In this document: positions 51,727 to 59,882 of the stretch, piece by piece
Numbering within the stretch: the stretch's first letter is position 1
How the letters are laid out: every line of letters begins with the position of its first letter
From: DATKCF01 sp035513345
GTDB taxonomy: Bacteria > Gemmatimonadota > Gemmatimonadetes > Longimicrobiales > RSA9
Direction: 5' to 3'
Length of the DNA: 64,000 nt
NCBI GenBank assembly: GCA_035513345.1
Contig: DATKCF010000152.1
Span: 4,295 to 68,294 of the forward strand
Program-made: the position numbers and the translations under genes
Notes under the pieces: model-generated
Seen by the model: the letters and a program-made list of their open reading frames with translations, nothing else
The model's database searches: none
What the model was told of the DNA's origin: nothing

Positions 51727-54405
51727 TCAGTCGGTTCTAAGCGTGTGCGCCGGGTCGAGCCGGCTCGCGCGGCGAGCGGGCAGCCAGCACGCGAGCAGTG
51801 CCGCGGCCGCGAGCGTGAGCGCGGTCAGTGCGAGTGTCGCAGGATCACGCGGCGTGATTCCGAACACGAAACTGCTCAGGACCTGCGTCGATGCGAGCGT
51901 CACTACGCCGCCAATGGCCAGGCCGATGCCAGTCAGCAGCATTCCGCGTCCGATCATCAGCCAAACGACATCGCCCGGCCTGGCGCCGAGCGCAACCCGT
52001 ACACCGATCTCGCGGGTGCGCTGCTCGACGGCGTACGCGATCGTGCCGTACAGGCCGATGAAGGCGAGCACCAGGGCCAGACCTGCGAATGTTGACAGCA
52101 GCAGCGTGTAGAAGCGTGGCTCGACGATCGACCCGGCAACGTGGCTCTCGAGCGTGCCGTAGCGCTCTATCGGTAGTGTCGGATCGACCGCCCACACCTG
52201 CTCCTTCATCGCGCGTAATAGTGAACCCGGTTCGTTCCGGCTGCGCACGACGAATGCGACGCCGGTCCGCGGTGCCTGTCGCCACGGGATGTACAATTGC
52301 GGATCCGAGGCCTCGCCCAGGCCGCGCTGCCGCAGATCCCCGACCACGCCTACCACACGCATCCACGGGCTCTCACTCGCCGGCTCACCGAGCTTCAACC
52401 GCTGACCCAGCGCGTCGCGATCCGGCCAGAACTGCGTCGCAAGCGCCTGGTTGACGACCGCGACCGGCTCGCCACCCCGATCGTCGGAAGCGCTGAACGT
52501 GCGGCCGCGCAGCACCGGCGTGCGCAGCGCCTCGAAGAAGCCTTCCGTAGCCCGATTGAACTCCACCACCGGCGGCTGCTCCTGCGGACCGGGCACCAGA
52601 CCCTCCGGACTCACAGACGTAACCGAGCTGTTCGCTCCCATCGGCATGTTCTCGCTGCCGCCCACCGCTTCCACGCCTGGCAGTGAACCGATCCGGCTCA
52701 GCACGGTCGCGAAGAACGCGTGCCGTGCCTCCGGCGACGGGTACTCGTCGCCGCCAATGCGGACCTGCATCCAGACCGCGCCGTCCGCCTGGAACCCGGG
52801 ATCAACCTGGTGCAGCCTCACGAAGCTGTGGATCAGCAGCCCCGCGCCCGCAAGTAGCACAAGCGCTACCGCCGTCTGCCCGACAATGAGCCCGCTGCGT
52901 AAACGGCTCATTGCGCGCGATGCCGAAAGGTGCGCCGCACCTTCGCGCAGTACGTGCGCCTGACCCGTTCGGCCCGCACCCAACGCCGGAACGAGACCGA
53001 AGACAAGGCCGGTCGCCAGCGACACCACAAGCGCGAACACCAGAACGCGAACGTCCACCGCGATCTCCGCGAGACGTGGCAGATCGCCCGGATTCGTCGC
53101 CCGGAACGCGGCAACGCCGCCGTATGCGAGCACCGCGGCGACTGCGGCCGCGACAACCGACAGGACAATGCTCTCGATGACCAGCAACCGGACGAGCACG
53201 CTGCGCTTCGCGCCAAGCGCCGTTCGCAGCGCCATCTCCCGGCTCCGCTCCGTGGCCCGCACAAGGAACAGGTTCGCAACGTTCGCGCACGCAATCAGCA
53301 GTACGAAGCCGACTGCGCCGAGCAGAATGGCGAGAGTCGTGCCGACATCGCCGATCGTCCTTTCGCGCAGCGGCTCGATGCTCCACACACGCCCCTCCGA
53401 CTCCGGATGCTCGATCGCGATCGTCGCCGAAATGCGCTCGAGCTCCGATGTCGCTGCCATGACCGTCACGCCCGGTGCCAGACGGCCGATGGACTGCAGA
53501 AAACCCGACTCTCGCTGGTCCAGATCGTCGCTCACCAACGACAGCGGAAACCACACCTCGACGTCACCGTGGTAGATCGCTTCCGGTGGATGGAACCGAC
53601 GAGGCATCACGCCCACCACGGTGAAACGCCGGCCGTCGAACTCGAGCATCCGACCCACGATGCTCCGATCGCCGCCGAACCGCCGCTGCCACAGACCCCA
53701 GGACAGGACCGCAACGGGCTCGGCGCCCCGCGAATCGTCCGCCTCAGTGAAAGCGAGACCCGACATTGGCCGCACTCCGACCACGTCGAAGTAGGATGGC
53801 GACACACCCGCACCAGTCACCGACAGCGGGTCCCCGTCTCCCAGCAACGTCAACGATTGCAACCGCGACGCCGCAACGTGTTCCAGCGATCGTGTCGCTC
53901 CACGCATGTCGAAGAAGTCAGGGGGAGTGCTCGGAAACAGACGCTGCTCGCCGCCCGTACGCACGCCCACTACCACCAGTCTGTCCGGATCCGGATACGG
54001 CAACGGCCGCAGCACCACACCGTCCACAACACTGAACATCGTCGTGCTCGCACCCACCCCCAGCGCCAGAGTCAGTACCGCCGCAACGAAAAAGCCGGGC
54101 CGCCGCACGAATCCTCGCACCGCATAGCGCGCATCCGCCGCCCATACCCCGAAACCTGAAGGCCCACCGCCACGACCAGCAGCCGCCCGCAATGCACGAC
54201 GCGATTGCATGTGTGCGGACGGCAGCGAACGCAACAGATCGCCCGCAACGAACCATGCCAGCCGCACCCGCCCCACCGAACCCGCATGCCTGTGCTCCGC
54301 GCTCCGATCACGCAACGCCTGCTCCAGATCCGCCGCATACTCCGAACGGAAGGACGCCGGATAGAGGCGCAGCAGCATTCGGTACAACCGCTCGGCTGTC
54401 GTCAT
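51727..54405 (-). CDS. ADOP-family ABC permease (FtsX/MacB-like, full length)
   Basis: 892 residues from ATG 54405, 1 bp after the PadR stop. The N-terminal cytoplasmic segment (ERLYRMLLRLYPASFRSEYA) is the DUF4153-like start typical of ADOPs. The first membrane helix (FFVAAVLTLALGVGASTTMF) is followed by a MacB-type periplasmic domain, three membrane helices with ERSREMALRTALGA, a second periplasmic domain (about 520-720), three more helices with QRTREIGVRVALGAR, and the end WLPARRASRLDPAHTLRTD. Two FtsX domains therefore lie in one chain with no ATPase of its own. Function unknown; a PadR repressor precedes it. Confidence 0.93.
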   Translation of the reverse strand: MTTAERLYRMLLRLYPASFRSEYAADLEQALRDRSAEHRHAGSVGRVRLAWFVAGDLLRSLPSAHMQSRRALRAAAGRGGGPSGFGVWAADARYAVRGFVRRPGFFVAAVLTLALGVGASTTMFSVVDGVVLRPLPYPDPDRLVVVGVRTGGEQRLFPSTPPDFFDMRGATRSLEHVAASRLQSLTLLGDGDPLSVTGAGVSPSYFDVVGVRPMSGLAFTEADDSRGAEPVAVLSWGLWQRRFGGDRSIVGRMLEFDGRRFTVVGVMPRRFHPPEAIYHGDVEVWFPLSLVSDDLDQRESGFLQSIGRLAPGVTVMAATSELERISATIAIEHPESEGRVWSIEPLRERTIGDVGTTLAILLGAVGFVLLIACANVANLFLVRATERSREMALRTALGAKRSVLVRLLVIESIVLSVVAAAVAAVLAYGGVAAFRATNPGDLPRLAEIAVDVRVLVFALVVSLATGLVFGLVPALGAGRTGQAHVLREGAAHLSASRAMSRLRSGLIVGQTAVALVLLAGAGLLIHSFVRLHQVDPGFQADGAVWMQVRIGGDEYPSPEARHAFFATVLSRIGSLPGVEAVGGSENMPMGANSSVTSVSPEGLVPGPQEQPPVVEFNRATEGFFEALRTPVLRGRTFSASDDRGGEPVAVVNQALATQFWPDRDALGQRLKLGEPASESPWMRVVGVVGDLRQRGLGEASDPQLYIPWRQAPRTGVAFVVRSRNEPGSLLRAMKEQVWAVDPTLPIERYGTLESHVAGSIVEPRFYTLLLSTFAGLALVLAFIGLYGTIAYAVEQRTREIGVRVALGARPGDVVWLMIGRGMLLTGIGLAIGGVVTLASTQVLSSFVFGITPRDPATLALTALTLAAAALLACWLPARRASRLDPAHTLRTD

Positions 54406-54406
54406 T

Positions 54407-54754
54407 TCACGCACCCATCCTTCCGTCCGCCAGCTCGACGGCACGGCGCAACCGCCCCGTCTCCGCTCGCAGCACCGCAGCACCCCACCGCGTCAGACGG
54501 TAGTACCGGCGTCGCTCCGAATGCACGCCGTCCTCGCCCGGATTCGCCGACTCCTCGATCAGTTCCTCGTCCCGCATCCGCTGCAATGAACCGTACAGCG
54601 TACCCGGACCCATCCGGAGCCGGCCGCCAGTCTCCCGCTCCACTTCCTGCGCGATCGCGTAGCCGTGAGCCGGCCCGCTCGCCAGCGCGATCAGCGTGTG
54701 GAACACGACCGGTGTGAGTGGCAGCGCTTCGTCGGCTTTCCGTCGTCTGGCCAT
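54407..54754 (-). CDS. PadR-family transcriptional regulator
   Basis: 115 residues. Winged-helix domain with LPLTPVVFHTLIALASGPAH, GYAIAQEVERETGGRLRMGP, GTLYGSLQRMRDEELIEES and ERRRYYRLTRWGAAVLRAE. This is the PadR core with a short C-terminal dimer helix. In Acidobacteria and Gemmatimonadota such regulators are regularly linked to ADOP permeases and repress them. The permease ATG is 1 bp after this stop. An inverted repeat overlapping the promoter (54772-54803) is the likely operator. Confidence 0.93.
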   Translation of the reverse strand: MARRRKADEALPLTPVVFHTLIALASGPAHGYAIAQEVERETGGRLRMGPGTLYGSLQRMRDEELIEESANPGEDGVHSERRRYYRLTRWGAAVLRAETGRLRRAVELADGRMGA

Positions 54755-54771
54755 GGACGCACCCTTATCTT

Positions 54772-54803
54772 ATATCTGTTGTCGTTACATCGTCTACAGA
54801 TAT
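54772..54803 (-). promoter_or_regulatory. Probable PadR operator and promoter
   Basis: Inverted repeat ATATCTGT (54772-54779) and ACAGATAT (54796-54803) with a 16-bp centre, just upstream of the padR start. The region is strikingly A+T-rich for this genome, with a TATAT -10-like stretch on the minus strand. It fits autoregulated PadR-permease expression. The dyad itself is plain; its function is inferred. Confidence 0.55.
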
Positions 54804-54927
54804 ATAACGGCTACGGATATACCGCAAGCCCCGGATCGACGACGCCGGACAGCGACCCTGACGAGCGATCGTGCCGATTGCGATCAGTCGAACCATGCTG
54901 CGTGGGCGGGTGGTTCGTGACGAGCCG

Positions 54928-55890
54928 CTAGCCCTCGCGTGATCCTGGCCGGGGCCGGGCACCATCGGCCCACTCGAGTGCGGGCCGGTCCCAGTTCGCG
55001 AGGTCTGCAGCAGCTGCGTACGTGGACTGGAGGAATGACATCAGTGCAGCATCCGGGTCGCTTGCGGACTGGACCGCCGCATAAGGCAGGACGAACTCGC
55101 TCAACTCTGTGCTCCATGCGGCGGCCGCCGGAGCCACGGTCCGACCCGACAGACCGGCAGGGCTCGGATAGGCATACGAGTAGAACGTAGCGTGAGGGTA
55201 GGAATCGCTGCCGGGCCAGAAGCCGGCACTGCTGACTTCGTGCGAGTAGGCTTCCCGGGCAGCCCAGTCCGGCATGTTCGGGATACCACCGGGATGCTCG
55301 GGTGCACGACGCCCGCTGAAGCGCGTTACCGCCAGATCGAAGCTGCCCCAGAAGAAATGAACCGGGCTGCACTTGCCGAGGAACTCGCCGCGGAAGTCAT
55401 TCAGGACGCGAGCGCTGTGCACGAGCACGCGCCGGAACCCGTTTGCATACGCGGAATCGTACGATGCGTGTACGTGATCGAGGTGGAACGGAATCGGATC
55501 GACGACCTCGTTCGGCGCACCGTGGATCCGGACGTTCAGGCCGAGTTCGTCGAGTCGCGCCATGAACTCGGCGTGGAAATCCGCGACGGATCGCGGATAC
55601 AGGCCAACAACGGCCTGCCGTCCGTCATCCCGGCGGATCTGAAGGTGATGGTCGATGAAGTCGAAATCGATCTGAAACGCCGATGCACCATGCGGGATCA
55701 GAGATGTCGTCAGGCCCCGTGCGGTCACGTACTGGCTGACATGCCACGAGTGGTTGATCCAGGGCGTACAGGCCAGCCGCACCTTGCCAACGATCTGTGT
55801 CCACATGTGGAGCGTCTGGCATGTGTCGCGCCACGCGGCATACTCCAGTTCGGGCCAGCCTGGCCCGCTCTCATCTCGTGTCAGGTCCAC
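54928..55890 (-). CDS. DUF5996 family protein
   Basis: 320 residues from GTG 55890, with GGGGAGG 8 bases upstream. Begins DESGPGWPELEYAAWRDTCQ, then TLHMWTQIVGKVRLA. The SWHVSQYVTARGLTTSLIPH, IDFDFIDHHLQIR, VHFFWGSFDLAVTRFSGRRA and EVSSAGFWPG blocks are the hallmarks of DUF5996, a soluble family of unknown function. It opens the accessory zone; several genes here are small single-domain proteins typical of gene cassettes. Confidence 0.88.
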   Translation of the reverse strand: MDLTRDESGPGWPELEYAAWRDTCQTLHMWTQIVGKVRLACTPWINHSWHVSQYVTARGLTTSLIPHGASAFQIDFDFIDHHLQIRRDDGRQAVVGLYPRSVADFHAEFMARLDELGLNVRIHGAPNEVVDPIPFHLDHVHASYDSAYANGFRRVLVHSARVLNDFRGEFLGKCSPVHFFWGSFDLAVTRFSGRRAPEHPGGIPNMPDWAAREAYSHEVSSAGFWPGSDSYPHATFYSYAYPSPAGLSGRTVAPAAAAWSTELSEFVLPYAAVQSASDPDAALMSFLQSTYAAAADLANWDRPALEWADGARPRPGSREG

Positions 55891-55962
55891 TGCGGCATCC
55901 TCCCCTTGACTGGTCGACGACCCACAGCAACAATCAACGTGCTCTGGCCTGCACGCGTTGCG

Positions 55963-56346
55963 TCATGGCTCCTCGGCCTGTCTGTGCCACCGCTCGACCG
56001 TCAGCCGGCGAAGCTCGGCGAAGTAGGCCTCGTGCGGATCTCCTGCGGGTGGCACGTCATTCGACACCAGGTCGTGCATGTGAGCCGCAAGGACAAAGCC
56101 GATCGCATGGATCGCGTCATGGCGACTCAAGCCCTCCCGCTGCAGACGTTTCAGTGTCGTGATGACCGTGGCCTCGCCCGAGGCGATCTGATTCTCCACG
56201 GTTACGTGGAACACGGCATGCAGCGCCGCGTCGGGTAGCCGGATCCGGCTCCGCTTGTGGTACGACTCGACGAGGTGGAGTGCCTCGTCCTCGTCCAGAC
56301 GAAGCCAGGCCTGCGCATCAGGAGCCTGGTCGGGGTCGTACTTCAT
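55963..56346 (-). CDS. DUF1841-like protein
   Basis: 127 residues from ATG 56346 (MKYDPDQAPDAQAWLRLDED). ALHAVFHVTVENQIASGEAT and EGLSRHDAIHAIGFVLAAHM recall a helical family that I believe is DUF1841-like; the His pairs could bind metal. A longer start at ATG 56418, overlapping the stop of the upstream propeller fragment, is possible, but the extra 24 residues are low-complexity. Function unknown. Confidence 0.6.
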   Translation of the reverse strand: MKYDPDQAPDAQAWLRLDEDEALHLVESYHKRSRIRLPDAALHAVFHVTVENQIASGEATVITTLKRLQREGLSRHDAIHAIGFVLAAHMHDLVSNDVPPAGDPHEAYFAELRRLTVERWHRQAEEP

Positions 56347-56414
56347 GGGTAGTACCGAGGTTCGGGTTCGGTCACGACGTCCATCGGGGCGCCGGTCCGG
56401 TTTCGCCGGTTCGC

Positions 56415-56630
56415 TCATGAATGGCGACGAAGGCGGAACACAAGAACGTGCTGCGAACCGAGGCTGTCCTCCGCCACACCGAGAATATGATCCATGCCGA
56501 CTTCATGCACCTTGACGTCGGCCGGAAGCGTGACGTCCGCAACGTTCGAACGGTCGGTCCCGATCGCTCGCAGTCTCTGGTCTGGCCATCCCCAGGAGCG
56601 AGCCGCGAGACCATCCACGCGCCGATCCGC
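56415..56630 (-). pseudogene. C-terminal remnant of a 6-bladed beta-propeller protein
   Basis: The last 50 or so residues (ADVTLPADVKVHEVG, HILGVAEDSLGSQHVLVFRL) line up well with the end of the intact propeller at 61237-62568 (GDVATPPGFLVHQIG, WVLGIWRDQLDVEHVQLYDL). There is no start codon with a ribosome-binding site and the upstream sequence belongs to the methyltransferase, so this is a fragment left by a deletion or insertion. The left limit is approximate. Confidence 0.5.
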
Positions 56631-56667
56631 CGCACCGACTGAGGGCCGCGAAGCGTGACGCCTGTTG

Positions 56668-57411
56668 TCATGTGCCGGGGGCCACTCCCGGCCGACCGGC
56701 GAGGCCATTCGCGTCAGGCCGTTGCGTACGCGCTGCTTCCTGATCCTTGAAGCCAGCGATCACGGCGAATGCGTCCCGGCGCCATAGTACCTCCGCACCG
56801 AAGCCCGCGGCTTGCAGCCACGCGATCTCATCTGCGAGAGGAAAATAGACGTCTTCGCCAGCCCACGACTCGAGGTGCTGCTCAGCTTCCCTGCTTGTGT
56901 AGCTCTGCCTCAGGTGGACCAACCACGCTTCTCGCTGATACTCGGCTACTCGCGCGCGTTTGCCGGGGAAACAATCGGCCGTGACGAGGATGCCCGAAGG
57001 AACAAGCGCCTCGAAGCATCTCCGATAGAATGCGCGCTTCTCCACCTCGGTGCGGATATGGTGCAACGATATGCACGCCACGAACGCATCGCACTTCGGC
57101 AGCGCGGCCGCCAGGAAGTCTGATTCGATCAGCTCCACGTGGCCCGCATCCGCGAGCCGGGCGCGCGCGCCGACGAGCATGCCGGGATCCGAATCCACAC
57201 CCACGATCCGGGCGTCGGGACGGCTCTGCAGACACGCGGCGGACAGCGCCCCTGTGCCGATACCAAGATCGACAACCGTGGGTGACGATACCGCAACGAA
57301 TCGAAGCACGGCCGCCGCACGTCCAATCATCTCTTCGTATCCAGGCACGAACGTTCGAATACGGGCATCGTATTCATCGAGCTCGATTCGAAGATGACCG
57401 GCAACGCTCAC
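56668..57411 (-). CDS. Class I SAM-dependent methyltransferase
   Basis: 247 residues from GTG 57411, preceded by AAGGAGG 8 bases upstream. This start gives VSVAGHLRIELDEYDARIRT, the usual beginning of this family. A longer frame from ATG 57498 overlaps the VOC gene and lacks such a site. SAM motif I VVDLGIGTGALS, acidic motif II IVGVDSDP, then ESDFL and ISLHHI. Methyl acceptor unknown. 52 bp downstream of the VOC gene and probably cotranscribed. Confidence 0.88.
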   Translation of the reverse strand: MSVAGHLRIELDEYDARIRTFVPGYEEMIGRAAAVLRFVAVSSPTVVDLGIGTGALSAACLQSRPDARIVGVDSDPGMLVGARARLADAGHVELIESDFLAAALPKCDAFVACISLHHIRTEVEKRAFYRRCFEALVPSGILVTADCFPGKRARVAEYQREAWLVHLRQSYTSREAEQHLESWAGEDVYFPLADEIAWLQAAGFGAEVLWRRDAFAVIAGFKDQEAARTQRPDANGLAGRPGVAPGT

Positions 57412-57463
57412 CTGGTGTGCCTCCTTGATCCGCGACTCCGCCCTCCTGGCTTCGACAATTGCC

Positions 57464-57835
57464 TTACCATTCGAGGCAAACGAGAAGCTCGTTGCCATCA
57501 GGGTCCTCGATTCGAAGCACGTCGTACCCCCACCACGACTTCTGTGTCTGAACGGACCGCTCGACGGTCATCTGAAGCAGTTGGTCGACGCCTTCGCGCG
57601 ACAACTCGAGGAAAAGGCGGCCCCGATCACCCCGAGTGGTGTCTTCGCACAGAATGATCTCGCACCCGCCGCGATCGACCTGGCACACCGTGCCCTTGCC
57701 ATCTCCTTCGTGCCATTTCTTTACGAAGCCGAGCTTGCCTTCATAGAAACCGAGCGCGCGCTGGATGTCTGAAACGAAGAGTACGGGGCGCGCGTACCAC
57801 ACGTCAGAGATCGCCTCCTTGACAGGTTGCTCCAT
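57464..57835 (-). CDS. VOC (glyoxalase/bleomycin-resistance-like) protein
   Basis: 123 residues. Two beta-alpha-beta-beta-beta modules: ARPVLFVSDIQRALGFYEGK and LGFVKKWHEGDGKGTVCQVD in the first; LFLELSREGVDQLLQMTVER, WWGYDVLRIEDPDGNELLVC in the second. Metal ligands of the VOC fold are partly present (DPDGNELL Glu). Such proteins are lyases, dioxygenases or drug-binding proteins; this one cannot be assigned. ATG 57835 gives better spacing from GGAGG than 57838. Confidence 0.85.
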   Translation of the reverse strand: MEQPVKEAISDVWYARPVLFVSDIQRALGFYEGKLGFVKKWHEGDGKGTVCQVDRGGCEIILCEDTTRGDRGRLFLELSREGVDQLLQMTVERSVQTQKSWWGYDVLRIEDPDGNELLVCLEW

Positions 57836-57874
57836 CATGTCCTCCGCCCGATTCGTTGCCAGGGACACCACTCG

Positions 57875-58354
57875 TCAATACTTCATGGCGGGGTAGCCGA
57901 TGTACTTGCGGATCAGTGCCATTTGACCAATGTGATACGATTCATGCTGAACGAGGAAGGCCAGCATCCCACCGACACTCGGGTCATCTACAGGAAACCG
58001 GGGGCGCGACGGAACACGCAACTCACTCGGCGTCAGACTCTTCACGCACTCCTCGAAAACAGGAGCAAGCGATCGCCAGGCCGCCCGGATATCGGTGATG
58101 GACGGGAACGACTCCATCTGCTCGATTCGTTCCACGCTTCGGAGCTGGTCGGCAAACGGATTCACCTCGTTGAGGCCGAGTTGCGCCGCCAGAAAGTGGC
58201 GCGAATCGACGAGGTGACAGCCCAGGAAGGCCAGGTTGTTCGTCAGCGTGTTGGGACGCTCTCGAGCCTTGCCATTCGTAACGTCTTCGAGGCAGTTCAG
58301 GAACAACCGCGTGTTCAGGCGGAGGACGCTCGCCAGGGCCGCCAGTGCGGACAT
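57875..58354 (-). CDS. DinB-family protein
   Basis: 159 residues, four-helix DinB/YfiT fold. The three metal-binding histidines are at 47 (GCHLVDSRH), 137 and 141 (VQHESYHIGQMALIRKYIG). Many members are thiol-dependent transferases (bacillithiol, mycothiol), but this one is unassigned. ATG 58354 has GGAGG 5-9 bases upstream. It precedes the VOC gene by 39 bp in the same direction. Confidence 0.88.
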   Translation of the reverse strand: MSALAALASVLRLNTRLFLNCLEDVTNGKARERPNTLTNNLAFLGCHLVDSRHFLAAQLGLNEVNPFADQLRSVERIEQMESFPSITDIRAAWRSLAPVFEECVKSLTPSELRVPSRPRFPVDDPSVGGMLAFLVQHESYHIGQMALIRKYIGYPAMKY

Positions 58355-58428
58355 GCATTACCTCCACCGGTTGCCGCCAGGATCCACGTTTTCCAACCAG
58401 CGGCCCCATCGGACAGCCGAACCGGGAT

Positions 58429-58905
58429 TCAGTTTCCGATAACGCCACCGCGACGCTCACCACTCGTGCATGAGGGAGACAGGCCTGCCGTCGCCAAGCA
58501 CCGTGAGATCTCCGTCATCGATGATTGAGTGGTGTCGGCGAGAGGCGTGTAGACGACAGTACTCGTCAGGCGACCTCTTCCAGCGATGCTCCCGGATACG
58601 GAATGGCGATAGCGGCCCGAAACCACCACGCTGTACACTCCGTCCGCGGTCCACTCGTACTGCAGGTGGCGGTTGGCGTCGTCGAGCCCTTCCAGCGTCG
58701 TCGCTCGTAGCCGAGCGCCGGACGGAATCGAATGGCGCAGCTGGATGCTGCCGGCCTGCACCTCAATTATCCGGGTCGTCGGATCCACCTGCGTACTCAT
58801 GCTGGCGGTACTTGAACGCGTCGAACCGGCGCTGTTCAGATCGGCGCCGGGTGTGGCTGTAGCGCAGCCCCAAAGCAGGGTGATCCCCAAGGCGAAAACC
58901 CTCAT
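58429..58905 (-). CDS. Lipoprotein, unknown function (possible frameshifted end)
   Basis: 158 residues. Short lipoprotein-type signal (ALGITLLWGC) followed by a Ser/Thr-rich linker and beta strands (QYEWTADGVYSVVVSGRYRH). The last 35 residues (SRCLATAGLSPSCTSGERR) read poorly, whereas another frame continues as DGDLTVLGDGRPVSLMHEW and ends at 58457. One frameshift near 58510 is possible. No family recognised. GGAG lies before the ATG, and the NTF2-like gene ends 19 bp upstream. Confidence 0.55.
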   Translation of the reverse strand: MRVFALGITLLWGCATATPGADLNSAGSTRSSTASMSTQVDPTTRIIEVQAGSIQLRHSIPSGARLRATTLEGLDDANRHLQYEWTADGVYSVVVSGRYRHSVSGSIAGRGRLTSTVVYTPLADTTQSSMTEISRCLATAGLSPSCTSGERRGGVIGN

Positions 58906-58924
58906 GGCGACACTCCTGTCCTAT

Positions 58925-59395
58925 TTACCGGCTAACGCCGGATTGCTGCAAGTGCGCTATCAACCACCTGCCGTCAACCTTCTTCCAGATTCTGGTTACA
59001 GTCAGCAGGTATGGCCTGTCATTGCCGGGCTGGACGTCGTACTCACTGATGGAGTACGCTGCGTTCTCGGAGAGAACGCTGATGACGTGATCTCTCAGAC
59101 TTCTGGTGCTCTCGGATTCGACCTCCTGCATTGCGTCACACGCCATACGGCGTACGTCCGGGTGGGGCCGGAGTTGACCGTCCACATAGATGATCGGTTC
59201 CCGGGCCGTGTAGAAGGCGACCGCTGCCTCGCAGTCCCTCGCTTCGAACACGGCCTGCTCCGAGGCGAGTGCGTCTCGGACTCCGACTTCAATGGCGGTG
59301 GTTTGCGCGGAAGTCAAAACTCCCTGGGCCAGAACCGATGACCAACCCGGGGTGGCCAGAGCCGCGGCGATTGCTGTGATCCGTAGTATACTCAT
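58925..59395 (-). CDS. NTF2-like (SnoaL/DUF4440-type) exported protein
   Basis: 156 residues with a signal peptide ending at SSVLAQG. The NTF2-like fold shows a helical start (VGVRDALASEQAVFEARDCE), AAVAFYTAREPIIYVDGQLR, and closing strands RPYLLTVTRIWKKVDGRWLI and AHLQQSG. Such small secreted proteins vary widely in function; no catalytic pair is clear. ATG 59395 is preceded by GGAGG. The end of this gene cluster; the attC-like zone starts immediately upstream. Confidence 0.75.
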   Translation of the reverse strand: MSILRITAIAAALATPGWSSVLAQGVLTSAQTTAIEVGVRDALASEQAVFEARDCEAAVAFYTAREPIIYVDGQLRPHPDVRRMACDAMQEVESESTRSLRDHVISVLSENAAYSISEYDVQPGNDRPYLLTVTRIWKKVDGRWLIAHLQQSGVSR

Positions 59396-59536
59396 CGAGC
59401 TGTCCTCCCGGCTGAATCAAGCGGACTCCGCGTGAAGCGTCGCTGCCGATACGGCCCCCACAGGTCCTCGCTCACGCAGAATGCCCCGGCCACGCTGGAT
59501 TTGCAGTGAGGAGATCAATGTCACTTGACGTTTACC

Positions 59537-59616
59537 GCGTCTCCGCGCCCTCCACAAGTTGCACCTTTCATGACATGCGTGGCAAGCGCGCAATCAGCGC
59601 GCGACTTTCGTAACAC
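59537..59616 (-). repeat. Half-copy of the attC-like repeat
   Basis: About 80 bp similar to one half of the elements at 60976-61118 and 63757-63898 (shared cores TCCGCGCC, TGCACCTTTCATGAC, GGCAAGCGCGC). The other half with the GTTAGCC-type end is missing. It may be a decayed attachment site. Confidence 0.6.
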
Positions 59617-59718
59617 CCAGCGTGGCCTTCCAAAGAATACGATCCACAGGCTCGGAAGAGCAACTGCCACGGCCCAAGCCAGGCGGCGGGATCAACCAGG
59701 CGACAAGCAGAGCATTTC

Positions 59719-59845
59719 GGATAACGATTCAGCGCTCACGACGCGACACGGAGGCGAAGCGAGCCGCCGAAAGGCGGCGACCGGAGCTGGCGTGTCCCGT
59801 CAGGGCAAGGCGGCGTAGCCGCCGCGCCGTGAGCGCGTAGTTAGC
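59719..59845 (-). repeat. Putative integron attC site (127 bp)
   Basis: On the minus strand it begins GGCTAAC (59845-59839) and ends GTTATCC (59725-59719). Inside, CGCTCACGG and CGTGAGCGC are inverted mates, with further nested hairpins (GCCGCC/GGCGGC). This is the R''-L''-L'-R' plan of attC. It lies 38 bp after the stop of the propeller gene on the minus strand, the usual place for a cassette site. A different sequence from the other copies, but the same layout. Confidence 0.6.
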
Positions 59846-59882
59846 CGATGTTGCGTCCGCCCCGACCCGGTCAACACTTGCT

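Larger units (their letters stand above)
59396..59882. other. Non-coding stretch with attC-like elements
   Basis: 487 bp without a credible gene. It holds a half-copy (59537-59616) of the attC-like repeat and a complete attC-like element (59719-59845). The short frames that cover it have no ribosome-binding site or known domain. Confidence 0.6.

Noticed and set aside
55192..56238. 348-codon open frame on the plus strand in the accessory zone
   Set aside because: Antisense to the DUF5996 and DUF1841-like genes, which have clear family motifs; the plus frame has none.
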